From: Candidatus Marinamargulisbacteria bacterium
GTDB lineage: Bacteria; Margulisbacteria; Marinamargulisbacteria; UBA817
Assembly: GCA_023262965.1 (NCBI GenBank)
Contig: JALQXX010000005.1
Location: 1 to 59,857, forward strand
Reading direction: 5' to 3'
Length of the DNA: 59,857 bases
Position 1 is the stretch's first letter. Each line of letters begins with the position of its first letter. Both the position numbers and the translations under genes were made by a program. Shown piece by piece: positions 1 through 8,738 of this stretch. The notes under the pieces were generated by a model. That model worked only from the letters and a program-made list of their open reading frames with translations. It searched no databases and was not told the DNA's origin.

Positions 1-159
1 CCCGTACCTTCATACCAATAACTGTATCAACGGTGGGCTCGTTATGTCAATGCATTATGCAGACCCCATACTACTGACCATCGTTTGTGGGTAACGTTTA
101 TCATAGTGCTATCTCAGTTTGTGTTTTTATCGTGGTGTTCTTAGAAATTTAGCCGTTTC

Positions 160-611
160 AGGATGGCAATGGTCGGTTGAGCCGTGTGTTGACAACGTTG
201 CTTTTACGTCGTGCCGGTTATGCCTATGCGCCATATAGCTCACTGGAAAGCGTGATCGAGAAAAACAAAGAAGGCTACTATCTGGCCTTACACCAGACGC
301 AAGTCACAATTCGCACTGAAAACCCGGACTGAAAACCTTGGCTGCAGTATTTTCTGCGGATTTTGACGCAGCAAACCCGCAATCTTGCCGAAAAGGTAGA
401 ACGCGAAAAAATACTCCTATCGAACCTGCCGGAACTATCCATACAAATTCTGGATCATGCACGGCAACACGGAAGGGTAACCATGGCCGATATGGTGACA
501 CTTAGCCGTGCCAACCGTAACACCATCAGAAAGCACTTTAAGGCACTGCTTGAGAAAGGCCACCTGGTATTACGCGGCAAAGGCCGTGGAAGCTGGTATG
601 AATTACCTTAA
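160..611 (+). pseudogene. Decayed Fic-family protein gene (C-terminal part)
   Basis: Reading one frame through this stretch gives the core of a Fic protein AMP-transferase: PFQDGNGRLSR at about 160-200, a helical segment, then a C-terminal winged-helix domain (about 430-608) typical of long Fic proteins. The codon that should encode the catalytic His before PF is TAG. A second in-frame stop, TGA at about 328, falls where relatives have Trp (context TENPD-stop-KPWLQYFL). The frame is otherwise intact to 611. I infer a pseudogene with at least two nonsense changes. The intact winged-helix tail could still be translated from TTG at 363, but I see no convincing ribosome binding site. The bases before 160 are too decayed to read. 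Confidence 0.7.
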
Positions 612-730
612 CTTATTGCGTCCAATTCAGCTTCCCTGCGCCGGATCAGGCCGCGTAGCGTCTTGCCGCCAGACCATCCCCATTTGCAGACTCATCCAGT
701 TCAGGGCATTGCAATAGGGGCGACATCACG

Positions 731-1147
731 CTACACGTCCGCCGTCTTAAATTCACTATAGCCTTCGTAAAAATAGCTCACATCAACCCCTTTCATAAAC
801 AATAATCGATCATCAATTTGGTCGGTTAAGGCACTGTTTATCAGCGCCTTAATTTCGACATCATTCACCACACTGCGCGCCATAGCTGAAAGATAGCGTT
901 CTTTATCAACCTGATTCCAATCAACAACCCGCTTAATTTCTTGCTTCAATAGTCCATCTAACCAGATGCGAGTGGCTCGGCCATTTCCCTCTCTGAACGG
1001 GTGTGCGATATTCATTTCAACATAATTTTGGATAATCGCATCAAAATCACTCTGAGGCATCGCATCAATAGACTCTAATGCCGCTTTAAGGTACATCACT
1101 GGCATAAATCGAAACGTACCCTTTGAACTATTTTTATCACGAATTTT
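731..1147 (-). pseudogene. 5'-truncated class III-like Fic/DOC protein
   Basis: The translation contains HPFREGNGRATRIWLD (Fic motif with His, Glu/Asn and the Arg pair) and ends in the family-typical YFYEGYSEFKTADV. Class III-like Fic proteins carry a further N-terminal part of roughly 70-80 residues with the flap. Here the frame is readable upstream of ATG 1105 only to an in-frame TAA at 1148-1150, including a family-like TFRFMP flap, and no start codon lies in that extension. The catalytic core is intact but the N-terminus is missing. I infer a truncated remnant, although a 124-residue product from ATG 1105 cannot be excluded. It lies opposite another Fic fragment, so this edge of the island looks like a toxin graveyard. 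Confidence 0.65.
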
Positions 1148-1585
1148 TTATGAAAAGTCATAAATATCGCCAAAAAAATACGCGTGAATATACGAAAGCC
1201 CCTTAAACGTACCAACCGTAACCATGTTGATCATTCATAGTATGGGTAATCATTATGTAGCAGCTGATTCATTAGAGCAATACGCCCCACCACTTTGGAT
1301 AATTTCCATTCTTCACCAACTAATCCGACTCCGCTCAAGGAACCATTCGCCGATGGCTAATCGGAATCGAGCCACGTCGAAGAGCCTCTCAATTGTCACA
1401 TTGATACCCACTCTGGCAAAAAATTGATCCGTATGGCTTAAACCTTTTAGAAATCAGCAGGATGGCTCAATAGGCGTCGGTTTCAGAGAAGCGATCCGTC
1501 GTGCAATCCTTGGACACAACATTAAATGGACGAAACGTCCTTTGTCGAATAGCATTTGAGTTGCGCATTATCTCACAAAAACAGT
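1148..1585. other. Gene-free decayed stretch left of the AT-rich island
   Basis: No ORF here has recognisable protein similarity. The longest open stretch (1224-1427, plus) has no ribosome binding site and low-complexity content. The sequence is a mosaic with stops in all frames. I see no tRNA, no convincing terminator and no insertion-sequence ends. It probably marks the left junction of the acquired segment. Confidence 0.5.
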
Positions 1586-2704
1586 TCACAACATATACCG
1601 CCTCATTATAAATATGCCCAAACGGTGTAATATCGTGCTTATCAGCATGATAGTCCATCGTGCATAAAACGCTTGATTTTTAACATAGATCATTGCAAAC
1701 TCGATCTCTGGCACCCCACCCCTCAATCGTTTAAAGCCACTTGCCCCTGAACTTAAATTCAGCAATTTATTTTCCATAATCGATTTTTGAATAACAATAC
1801 TCATGAGCTGCCGATACAAACCTTCTTTTTGTGGAAGTGCTGTATCATAGCCAACAATAGGTGCTGTTAATACACCGTTTTTTTCAAAAATCCCAATAAA
1901 GCCATCTAATTGTCCCGACTGATTTCTCAATCCATAGTACTGAATCGAGTTTGTTTTATGCCAATACGCCAATATACGACTTGTAAAAGCAGGGTTATGT
2001 TGAGAATGTTTATCCAAATACAATTTATTGTAAAGTGACCCAATTCGGCCAAAATCACTTTGTTGAAAACTGTCATGCTCCACAAGAATATACCCCTTTC
2101 TAGAGACTAACTTTGCATCAAGCTTATTGTTGTATTTATCCTTAAAGTTATTTTTTTTTGGATCAAACAAATACACTTGACGTGTTGGAATTGGAACATA
2201 GCCCACATCCTTAAGTCTTTCGATAATGGGTTCATTTGTATACTTGTTCAGTGATCTAAAAAGAATATAGTGATCCGGAAATACAGATAGTACCTGTGTC
2301 GTTAATTCATCTAAATCATCATAACGGTCTTTTAAATACAAGTTTGTGGATAGCATCCAGTTGTTTATTTGAACAACCCGATTAATCTTAATTATTTTAA
2401 GTATATGATTAAACAAAAAAATAATGCCTCTTAAAAATATCTTTAGCAAAAAATTAGGGACTTTTTCGACTTCTTGATATGCATACGGAATAAATGCTGT
2501 ATAAAGAGAGCACACATAAGCATTTTCATATTCATCATTATTGATACTGACAGGAAAAGCTGCCCTCATCGTACTCACAACCCAACAGTCTGTCTCAACA
2601 TTCCGAATAAGCGACTGAGAGTTCCCTGTTAGAAACAAATCAAAATAACTACCCAACTGAGACACTTTAGTTTTTGTAATTGACCAACTCAATGGCATCT
2701 CCAT
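1586..2704 (-). CDS. GNAT/FemAB-like acyltransferase, last gene of the island operon
   Basis: A protein of about 370 residues with no strong family assignment. Its C-terminal half has the look of a GNAT or FemAB acyl-transfer fold: GLRNQSGQLDGFIGIF followed by APIVGYD and a helix leading to LLNLSSGASGFKRLRGG. The N-terminal half contains a hydrophobic patch (about residues 80-105) that may be membrane-associated. The start is uncertain (GTG 2719, ATG 2704 or ATG 2698), and every choice overlaps the ATP-grasp gene, so it is translationally coupled. Base composition is AT-rich like the rest of the operon. By position it would add an acyl or aminoacyl group to the pathway product; this is inference. 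Confidence 0.5.
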   Translation of the reverse strand: MEMPLSWSITKTKVSQLGSYFDLFLTGNSQSLIRNVETDCWVVSTMRAAFPVSINNDEYENAYVCSLYTAFIPYAYQEVEKVPNFLLKIFLRGIIFLFNHILKIIKINRVVQINNWMLSTNLYLKDRYDDLDELTTQVLSVFPDHYILFRSLNKYTNEPIIERLKDVGYVPIPTRQVYLFDPKKNNFKDKYNNKLDAKLVSRKGYILVEHDSFQQSDFGRIGSLYNKLYLDKHSQHNPAFTSRILAYWHKTNSIQYYGLRNQSGQLDGFIGIFEKNGVLTAPIVGYDTALPQKEGLYRQLMSIVIQKSIMENKLLNLSSGASGFKRLRGGVPEIEFAMIYVKNQAFYARWTIMLISTILHRLGIFIMRRYML

Positions 2705-3833
2705 TCCATTCAATATCACTCGTTGAGGTTTTTTCGATTGATTCCCCTCGCAACAAGGCTTTTAAGCTCATAAATACCAAGCAATACAACTGATAAATTG
2801 TTGGAAAAAAATCCTTAGTCTCACAGATAATATCTTTAGACAACCAAAAATCTAAAATCGTTTTTTTCAAGCCAACGCATCGAGCTTGTTTCCCAAAAGT
2901 CAACAGCATAACTAGTTTTATACTTGCATTTGGCCCATCTGGTTCAATAAAGCTTGAATTCGTTGAATCTACATAAGCCGCTGATAGTCGAGCCTTCTCC
3001 GAAAATAAATGTATCCCACTAGTAAGCCTTGGATTACACTCCAAAACATAAATTTCACCGCAATAACTGCGAATAAAATCGAAGGAAATTTGTCCTGTAA
3101 AGTTTAGCTCTCTTACTATCTCAGAACAAAATTGATTGATTTCAAAACACTGTTTTCTCTCAAAGAAAACCCCTGCCCCTGTCTTGTATCGATACTTTGG
3201 ATGATAAACCACACAAGAAATCAATCTCCCATCCTGGGATATAGCAAACGCACATAATTCCTCACCATCTACCCTTTTTTGTGCAATCCATTTTTTATCA
3301 AGTGTGTTGAGAACCCTACTCTTGTCTTTTTCAGAAGGGTGAAGCACAGTCTCTTCTCCAAATCTAGAAAAAGATGGCTTAAGCACATAATTGTTGAGCG
3401 ATATCTTCGATAGATCGTCTGCATCCTGGATCAAAATCGTATGAGGCGCTCTAATTTGAAACGTCTCTGTGAGCTGTGAAAACACATACTTATTATGCAG
3501 TTTTTCTAGTTTAGAAAACGCATCACAAAAATAGCGACATTGTTTAGGTAAGTAGGGCTTTATCTTTGAAAAATAAAAAATCTCTTCACATGTAGGCACA
3601 ACCAAATCAATCGCATGCTGAACAATTATTTCAGATAAATATTCAGCAAATTTTACCACATTTACACAAGGGGCCGGTCCTACAAACGTCTTTTGTACAT
3701 ACTTAGACGAAAAGGCGATTGCGGGATGTACACTATCAAATACTGAAACCGCATGACCCTCTTTTCCAAGTAAGCGACATAGCGCCAATGTAGCAGGTCC
3801 TCTCGCACCTAAAAGCAAAATTCGTTTAGTCAT
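2667..3833 (-). CDS. ATP-grasp ligase (carbamoyl-phosphate-synthase-like)
   Basis: 388 residues. The N-terminal nucleotide-fold start is RILLLGARGPATLALCRLL (residues 4-22), a pre-ATP-grasp domain. It is followed by the ATP-grasp core with Lys152 in VLKPSFSRFGEE and the metal/ATP-binding C-terminal motif YVLECNPRL (262-270), which supplies Glu265 and Asn267. Such enzymes join a carboxylate to an amine or thiol through an acyl-phosphate. Start ATG 3833 overlaps the stop of the upstream adenylating-enzyme gene by 8 nt. The substrate is unknown. In this operon it would plausibly amidate or ligate an amino acid to a fatty-acid-derived product. The tail (about 300-388) has no recognised domain. 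Confidence 0.8.
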   Translation of the reverse strand: MTKRILLLGARGPATLALCRLLGKEGHAVSVFDSVHPAIAFSSKYVQKTFVGPAPCVNVVKFAEYLSEIIVQHAIDLVVPTCEEIFYFSKIKPYLPKQCRYFCDAFSKLEKLHNKYVFSQLTETFQIRAPHTILIQDADDLSKISLNNYVLKPSFSRFGEETVLHPSEKDKSRVLNTLDKKWIAQKRVDGEELCAFAISQDGRLISCVVYHPKYRYKTGAGVFFERKQCFEINQFCSEIVRELNFTGQISFDFIRSYCGEIYVLECNPRLTSGIHLFSEKARLSAAYVDSTNSSFIEPDGPNASIKLVMLLTFGKQARCVGLKKTILDFWLSKDIICETKDFFPTIYQLYCLVFMSLKALLRGESIEKTSTSDIEWNGDAIELVNYKN

Positions 3834-5121
3834 CTAACTTGTTTTGAATCCGATAATATTTTTGAAGAATAGACGGATTTTTGACCCATTGTTTAAACAG
3901 AATCTTGGTAGGCACCACTTGAAATTTGTCAAAAAGCAACTCCAGAGCCTTCCTCACCTGAATTTGAATTTTGGGCGTATTTGGAAGCAACAACACTTCC
4001 AATGTTTCCTGAGCCACGCGTCTTACCTCATATTCTTCAATATCTACAGAACAAGCCAATATAGCGCGTTCTATAAAATCAGGATATATAACCGTTTTGG
4101 CATGGGATTGGATCTTGCTTTGAAAATATAGCAAGTCATTTTGTCGACCCTCGATTGATGAAATTGCAAGGTTAGGAGAGCCACATCGGCATTGGCCCTT
4201 ATATTCGTGCAAAATATCATCTAATAAATAGTTGACAAACGGTTGAGACTTACGTGTGAAATCAGTAATTATTGGCATAAACCTATCCTGATTTTCATCA
4301 AGATATTTTTTGTCAAATCTAATATACTCTTCGTTTAGATGAATCGTTCCATATTGACAAGAAATACCCAAAAAACCCTCCGTACATTGATATATTTGAA
4401 GTATTTTTTTATTAAAAAAGCACTCTAAATAAATTCTGTCAATTTCTGACAATGTTTCAGCAACAGAAAAAATTTTTCCAGGTGATATTTTTATCTTTTT
4501 CGATTGCAGCGCCTTTACAATTTCTTTCAAAATAGACGGCGGGGCCACCAATATTGTTGGATTATAGTCAAGCAAATCGGATACCAGCTGATCAAAGGGG
4601 CGCATTAAATCAAAAAATTTAAATTGAATGCCATTTCCCTGCCCCACAGTTTCATACAAATTGTTATTGGCTCTTAGAAACAGGGCCACTCTATTTGACT
4701 TAAATAGTGACCAACCCAGTACTTTTGACGCCATAATTGAAGCCCATTGATTCTGCTCCTGTTTTGAGACTAAAAATACAGAGCGCTTACCGCTTGTGCC
4801 GGTTGATAGTCCGACAGAAATACCATTACTAACAGTGTCGTTAAAATCCCTGGTCTGTTCCATGCGATGGGCTTGTGCCAAGCAATCTTTCAGTGTGCAC
4901 CCAACGGTATTTATCTCGTTAAAAGAATCCAGCATATCCTGTTTTGTGATAATGGGAAGCTGCGAAAAAGATGTATAGGTTTCATAATACCTAGCGTTTT
5001 TCCTGAGCCATCTAAAAAAAATTCTTAATCGTTTATTTTGATAGGCCAACAACTGACGCCTCGTCTTAAAGGCTCTTCTTTTAGCCAATAAAAACAAAAG
5101 AAACAGCTTAATCTTTCTCAT
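3826..5121 (-). CDS. Adenylate-forming enzyme, PaaK/CoF-synthetase-like
   Basis: 431 residues, resembling proteins annotated as F390 (CoF) synthetase-related or PaaK-like. The phosphate-binding loop LSTGTSGKRS (105-114) follows a basic N-terminal helix. Further on come QIYQCTEGFLGISC (the usual Y-x-x-TE signature) and an FTRKSQPFVNYLLDDIL segment matching the hinge-proximal region. Such enzymes activate a carboxylate as an acyl-AMP and pass it to CoA, a carrier thiol or an intramolecular nucleophile. Start ATG 5121 overlaps the upstream hydrolase gene by 14 nt. The substrate is unknown. In a KS-SDR context it occupies the place that OleC (beta-lactone synthetase) holds in olefin operons, although it belongs to a different branch of the superfamily. 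Confidence 0.75.
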   Translation of the reverse strand: MRKIKLFLLFLLAKRRAFKTRRQLLAYQNKRLRIFFRWLRKNARYYETYTSFSQLPIITKQDMLDSFNEINTVGCTLKDCLAQAHRMEQTRDFNDTVSNGISVGLSTGTSGKRSVFLVSKQEQNQWASIMASKVLGWSLFKSNRVALFLRANNNLYETVGQGNGIQFKFFDLMRPFDQLVSDLLDYNPTILVAPPSILKEIVKALQSKKIKISPGKIFSVAETLSEIDRIYLECFFNKKILQIYQCTEGFLGISCQYGTIHLNEEYIRFDKKYLDENQDRFMPIITDFTRKSQPFVNYLLDDILHEYKGQCRCGSPNLAISSIEGRQNDLLYFQSKIQSHAKTVIYPDFIERAILACSVDIEEYEVRRVAQETLEVLLLPNTPKIQIQVRKALELLFDKFQVVPTKILFKQWVKNPSILQKYYRIQNKLDD

Positions 5122-5932
5122 AAAAAGTCAATTTCCCCAACGCTTTCAAATCATGAGTAGGTAATAGTGTCAACTGAGGACAAGCTTTTGCTAATGCGTG
5201 CAATTGCTTAAACGTTTGCTTATACACGGCCCAATCATCCTTAATAAATCGTACGATTGATGGGGGCAACCTATTTTCCATTATTGCACCAATCGACCAA
5301 GCTGCATCAGACACTAAAAATGTATTAATTTGTGGAAGGTACAGTCCATACTGCCCCTTGGCATGTCCAGGCAGATGAATAAGAATTAGATCGTCTTCCG
5401 GAAAAAGAGAAAACCCTTCCGAAAATAGAGGTAGCCCCGTTTTTACTTTGGGAAATGTTTCAATAAATCTAAAATAAGCGTTTTTTGCAGGCAATAATTC
5501 TTTAAAACAAGTTTTTTTAATTAAGCCTAATCGAGACAACCCCTTAACCGATTCAACAGCACTTTTTGAACACACAATATCTTTATCTGGATAACCAACA
5601 ATATCTCCTAAATGATCTGTATGAAAGTGAGATAGAACAACATATGTAATATCAGCCATAGAAACGCCCTTATTGGCCAGCTGACTGACCAAGTCTTCAT
5701 TTGCCCCTAATGACATTGGTGTCACTAAGTTATAAAGCCTATTGGGGAATTTAGCACCATATTTTAATGCTAACTGACCATATCCCATATCAAATAAGAC
5801 ATACTCTCCACTATGTCGTTTAATCAAAAAAGAAAGTGCTGGAAATGGTATCATTTTTAAACGACCACCTCGAATGCTGCAGGCTTCAAGCTGAGAACAA
5901 TATCCACACTGAAAAACGGAGAGCTGGGTCAT
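5108..5932 (-). CDS. Metallo-beta-lactamase-fold hydrolase, lactonase type
   Basis: 274 residues with a complete dinuclear zinc site: HFHTDH (His102, His104, Asp106, His107), His190 in LPGHAKG, Asp209 in LVSDAAWS and His260 in LLPTHD. This spacing and the short form fit the N-acyl-homoserine-lactonase/quorum-quenching branch, which hydrolyses lactones or thioesters. There is no signal peptide, so it should be cytoplasmic. The start codon overlaps the stop of the upstream reductase as ATGA. In the operon it may release or open a lactone or thioester intermediate, or protect the host from the product. Function beyond a zinc hydrolase is inference. Confidence 0.82.
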   Translation of the reverse strand: MTQLSVFQCGYCSQLEACSIRGGRLKMIPFPALSFLIKRHSGEYVLFDMGYGQLALKYGAKFPNRLYNLVTPMSLGANEDLVSQLANKGVSMADITYVVLSHFHTDHLGDIVGYPDKDIVCSKSAVESVKGLSRLGLIKKTCFKELLPAKNAYFRFIETFPKVKTGLPLFSEGFSLFPEDDLILIHLPGHAKGQYGLYLPQINTFLVSDAAWSIGAIMENRLPPSIVRFIKDDWAVYKQTFKQLHALAKACPQLTLLPTHDLKALGKLTFYEKD

Positions 5933-6915
5933 GATTGAGAGCTATTTACGTACTCGGAGATCGCATCTTCAACCGAAGCCCTTGGCGCATACCCTAATTG
6001 CTTTTTTGCCTTTTGAATATTAAATGTCTGTGAATATGAAACGATTCCTAATGAATATCGTGTAAGAACAGGTTCAATACCCGTTAGTCGAGCCAGTGAT
6101 TCATCGACACTCGCCTTCATATACGCTATAGGATACGGAATATGCCGAAATTGATACCCTACATTAAGCGCCTTTAGAACCTTAGATAATAGCGATGTTA
6201 TCGAATGCGACACTCCATTTGTAATATTAAAACTCTCTCCCTCAAGACGCTTAGGCGCTTCTAACGCCAATTGAATAGCCAAAACAACATTATCGACATG
6301 TGTAACATCAACCATTGCACGTCCCTGATTAATTAAAAGAAGCTTCCCCTTTTTTAAAGATCGTAATATTCTTGGCATGATAGCGGCATCTCCTGCTCCA
6401 ACAATAGCCTTAGGCCTCAAAACGATGCTGGGCAATCCCTGCGTCTTAAATGAATAGAGTACTTTTTTTTCCGATATTAACTTAGAATTTGAATAAAAAT
6501 TGACCTGGTTTTTAGGAATATATGATGACTCAGTCAATTGCTCACGGTTTTTGAAATCAAAATAGATGCTCGGGGATGAAATATGGATAAATCTCCGCAC
6601 ATTTCTACTAAGTGCAAAATTTATGCAGTTTTGTGTTGCTACTATATTAGAGTCATGGAATTCCTTCTTTTTACCCCAAGGAGAAGAGAATCCTGCACAA
6701 TGCACAAAATCATAGGCCGCTATAGGTAATCGATCCAGTACATCCGAACAACTAAGGTCCCCCGATATAAACCGAATTCCGTTTCTTTCAAAAAAAGTGC
6801 TTAGCTGAGTTTTACGTCCCAATGCGTATACTTCATATCCCAACGATTTTAGGTAAAGCGCCGTTCTCTTACCAAGAAATCCCGTTGCACCTGTTACGAT
6901 AACGGTGTTTTTCAT
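5929..6915 (-). CDS. NAD(P)-dependent epimerase / 3-beta-HSD-like extended SDR
   Basis: 328 residues. The dinucleotide-binding motif TGATGFLG (8-15) has Gly9, Gly12 and Gly15. The catalytic pair is Tyr141-x-x-x-Lys145 (YSNSK), with a preceding Ser cluster HISSPSIY (111-118). The fold is that of the extended SDRs that include OleD and 3-beta-hydroxysteroid dehydrogenases, which reduce or oxidise beta-keto/beta-hydroxy acyl chains. The start overlaps the ketosynthase stop (ATGA), so the two are translationally coupled. By analogy with OleA-OleD it would reduce the beta-keto product of the neighbouring condensing enzyme. It could instead act on a nucleotide sugar, but no sugar genes lie in this operon. 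Confidence 0.8.
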   Translation of the reverse strand: MKNTVIVTGATGFLGKRTALYLKSLGYEVYALGRKTQLSTFFERNGIRFISGDLSCSDVLDRLPIAAYDFVHCAGFSSPWGKKKEFHDSNIVATQNCINFALSRNVRRFIHISSPSIYFDFKNREQLTESSYIPKNQVNFYSNSKLISEKKVLYSFKTQGLPSIVLRPKAIVGAGDAAIMPRILRSLKKGKLLLINQGRAMVDVTHVDNVVLAIQLALEAPKRLEGESFNITNGVSHSITSLLSKVLKALNVGYQFRHIPYPIAYMKASVDESLARLTGIEPVLTRYSLGIVSYSQTFNIQKAKKQLGYAPRASVEDAISEYVNSSQS

Positions 6916-7916
6916 ACATGTAACTCCAGGATTATACCGCCAAGGCTAACCCCTGCAGCAGTTCCACATAACAGTATTTTTTTGTTCGGTTTAAGTAAGT
7001 CATTTTGGAATGCTACGGATAATGCTGTCGGTAAAGAAGCTGACACTTGATTCCCAAAATCTTCAACAATAGACAACACCTTACTTGAGTCTATTCCTAG
7101 ATGTTTAGTCATTAATTTCAGAGCTGCAGGACTGGCTTGGTGGGGAATAAATAAATCAATATCTTCCAATAATTGATTCGCCTCTTTCAAAAGAGCAAAC
7201 AAAAAGTTTAAAAACAGCTTAGACGTTTTTTTATAGAGCTTGCTCCCATCCATTTTAAAATAATGATGTTCAGCCACATGATCTGGATCAACAACAATAT
7301 TCAACCCTGATCCACCCCCTCTTATCTCACATAACGTTGTATTTGGGTGAGTTTCAAATGAGTATCCACTCATTGAAAATGGAATCGCTCGTTCATGCAA
7401 TGGATATTTACTAATAAGTATCGCAGCCGCACCATCACCAAATAATGCATGTGTTTTTATATCTCGATCATCTAATGCAATATGACTTCTTTCAGATGAA
7501 ACAATCAAAATAGTTTCATACACACCGCTGGTAATATACATACACGCCATGTGAAAAGCTGACAAAAAACTTAAACAAGTTGTATTAATATCAATAGCTG
7601 GGATCGGACTATCCGTATGTAAACGATCTAGTATGTGAGAAGCATTATTGGGGATGGCTTGATGACTTGTCGCTGAAGCAGACAGCAGACAGTCTATACT
7701 ATTTTTATTTAAATTAAAATTTTTTAAAAGATATTTTATTGCAGTTTCTGACATATCGATAGCCGTTTCTTCTACTCCATAATACCTTGTTTTAACGCCA
7801 GAGCTTGCATTATGCGACCCAATTGGTACACCACACTTTTTATCTAAATTCTCAGATGACACCTTCGTTTTTGGCGTCATATGACTAATTCCTGAAATAT
7901 ATAGCATTTCAATCAT
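6912..7916 (-). CDS. 3-oxoacyl-ACP synthase III family condensing enzyme
   Basis: 334 residues with the full FabH/OleA-type triad: Cys114 (INTTCLSF), His259 (LFIPHQAS) and Asn289 (FGNQVSASLP), plus FGDGAAA (159-164) and the C-terminal CGTAAGVSLGG loop. It should catalyse Claisen condensation of an acyl thioester. As the first gene of the operon it likely makes the beta-keto intermediate. There is no Shine-Dalgarno sequence. ATG 7916 lies 7 nt from a -10 box, so the mRNA is probably leaderless (ATG 7907 is an alternative). Sequence alone does not separate a FabH (malonyl-ACP) from an OleA (acyl-CoA head-to-head) reaction. Base composition is AT-rich, unlike the flanking chromosome. Confidence 0.87.
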   Translation of the reverse strand: MIEMLYISGISHMTPKTKVSSENLDKKCGVPIGSHNASSGVKTRYYGVEETAIDMSETAIKYLLKNFNLNKNSIDCLLSASATSHQAIPNNASHILDRLHTDSPIPAIDINTTCLSFLSAFHMACMYITSGVYETILIVSSERSHIALDDRDIKTHALFGDGAAAILISKYPLHERAIPFSMSGYSFETHPNTTLCEIRGGGSGLNIVVDPDHVAEHHYFKMDGSKLYKKTSKLFLNFLFALLKEANQLLEDIDLFIPHQASPAALKLMTKHLGIDSSKVLSIVEDFGNQVSASLPTALSVAFQNDLLKPNKKILLCGTAAGVSLGGIILELHV

Positions 7917-7917
7917 A

Positions 7918-7953
7918 TGACATATTATTGAGCGCCGCTCAATAATATGTCAA
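7918..7953 (-). promoter_or_regulatory. Palindromic operator within the promoter of the ketosynthase operon
   Basis: A perfect 17-bp inverted repeat with a one-base centre runs from 7918 to 7952 (arms TGACATATTATTGAGCG). On the minus strand it contains TTGACA (7948-7953), an 18-nt spacer and AATAAT (7924-7929). The -10 box ends 7 nt before the ketosynthase ATG, which places transcription start at or next to the start codon. The palindrome also covers the last codon and stop of the upstream tetR. Operators of this size and symmetry inside a promoter are typical TetR-family targets. I infer repression by the adjacent regulator. Confidence 0.75.
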
Positions 7954-8552
7954 GACTCTTTTTCAACTGTTATTCCATTAAGATAGCTTTCAACAAATGT
8001 ATCAATAATTTTTTCATATGTTTGAGAGGTTACCAAATCAAGTTTTTGATGTTCTTTAATTAAAGCAAGTCCTTGCAGGTTTGACCAAAAAATTATTGCA
8101 GATAATTCAATTTTTTCCGTAGAAATATTTGGAATTTTTTTAAACTCTTTTGAAATAGCATCTAGGATATTGCAAATTTTTTCTTGATACCAGTCAGGCA
8201 CTGACTTAGAAGGCGTCTGTGTAGAAATTAAAAAATTCCACAATAAATTATTTTCATTTATGTAGTTGAAAAAAATATGAGTTAGCTCATTAATTGATTT
8301 TTGAAAGTTTTTTTTTGATAGGTCGGGAGTTAAAAAACATTCAAGTAACCGTTCTAAAATAACTGACTTAACATGAAAAACGAAATTATCGTAGCTGGGA
8401 AAAATATTATATACAGTGCCAATCGAGACATTTGACAGTCGAGACAGCTCTCTCATTGTAACGTTTGAATGGCCGCTATTAATTATAGATAACCCATACT
8501 CGACTAACTTTTTTTTATACGCATCCTTCTGATATTTCGTTTGCCGTGCCAT
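7950..8552 (-). CDS. TetR/AcrR-family transcriptional regulator
   Basis: 200 residues. The N-terminal TetR-type helix-turn-helix is at about residues 10-60 (VTMRELSRLSNVSIGTVYNIFPSYDNF), followed by an all-helical ligand/dimerisation domain without recognised specificity. It is AT-rich like the downstream operon and in the same orientation. Its stop lies inside the palindrome that overlaps the operon promoter. It most likely represses that operon and is released by a pathway-related acyl ligand. A weak CATAAT lies 8 nt before ATG 8552 with no clear ribosome binding site. Confidence 0.88.
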   Translation of the reverse strand: MARQTKYQKDAYKKKLVEYGLSIINSGHSNVTMRELSRLSNVSIGTVYNIFPSYDNFVFHVKSVILERLLECFLTPDLSKKNFQKSINELTHIFFNYINENNLLWNFLISTQTPSKSVPDWYQEKICNILDAISKEFKKIPNISTEKIELSAIIFWSNLQGLALIKEHQKLDLVTSQTYEKIIDTFVESYLNGITVEKES

Positions 8553-8614
8553 CTGTTGTTATTATGACTCATTTATTCTATAAAAACACTTAGTATTTTA
8601 AAGCAATGTAATAT

Positions 8615-8666
8615 ATGGATTCAATCCCGGGTATCCCCATGCTGCTTTCACACGAATCTGCATGTG
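8615..8666 (+). repeat. 52-bp duplicated fragment of a minor prepilin gene (copy 1)
   Basis: This segment repeats positions 10305-10356 with two mismatches in 52. The other copy is internal to the prepilin gene at 10111-10560; here it is non-coding and sits at the right end of the AT-rich island, upstream of the HEPN gene. The two direct copies bracket the HEPN/MNT pair and the first minor prepilin genes. This looks like a recombination scar from insertion or duplication at the island border. Confidence 0.85.
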
Positions 8667-8738
8667 TATTCCGCAATAGCACATGTGTTTCAAAAACCCC
8701 TGTCTTTAACGTATACTATTTTTAATAGGACAAAGAAA

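Noticed and set aside
315-340. TGA read as Trp (recoded genetic code) in the first Fic gene
   Set aside because: TGA ends many intact genes here (often as ATGA overlaps), and the same gene also has TAG at the catalytic His, so nonsense decay is simpler.
1224-1427. 67-codon ORF in the left junction
   Set aside because: No ribosome binding site, no similarity, and low-complexity neighbours; likely chance.
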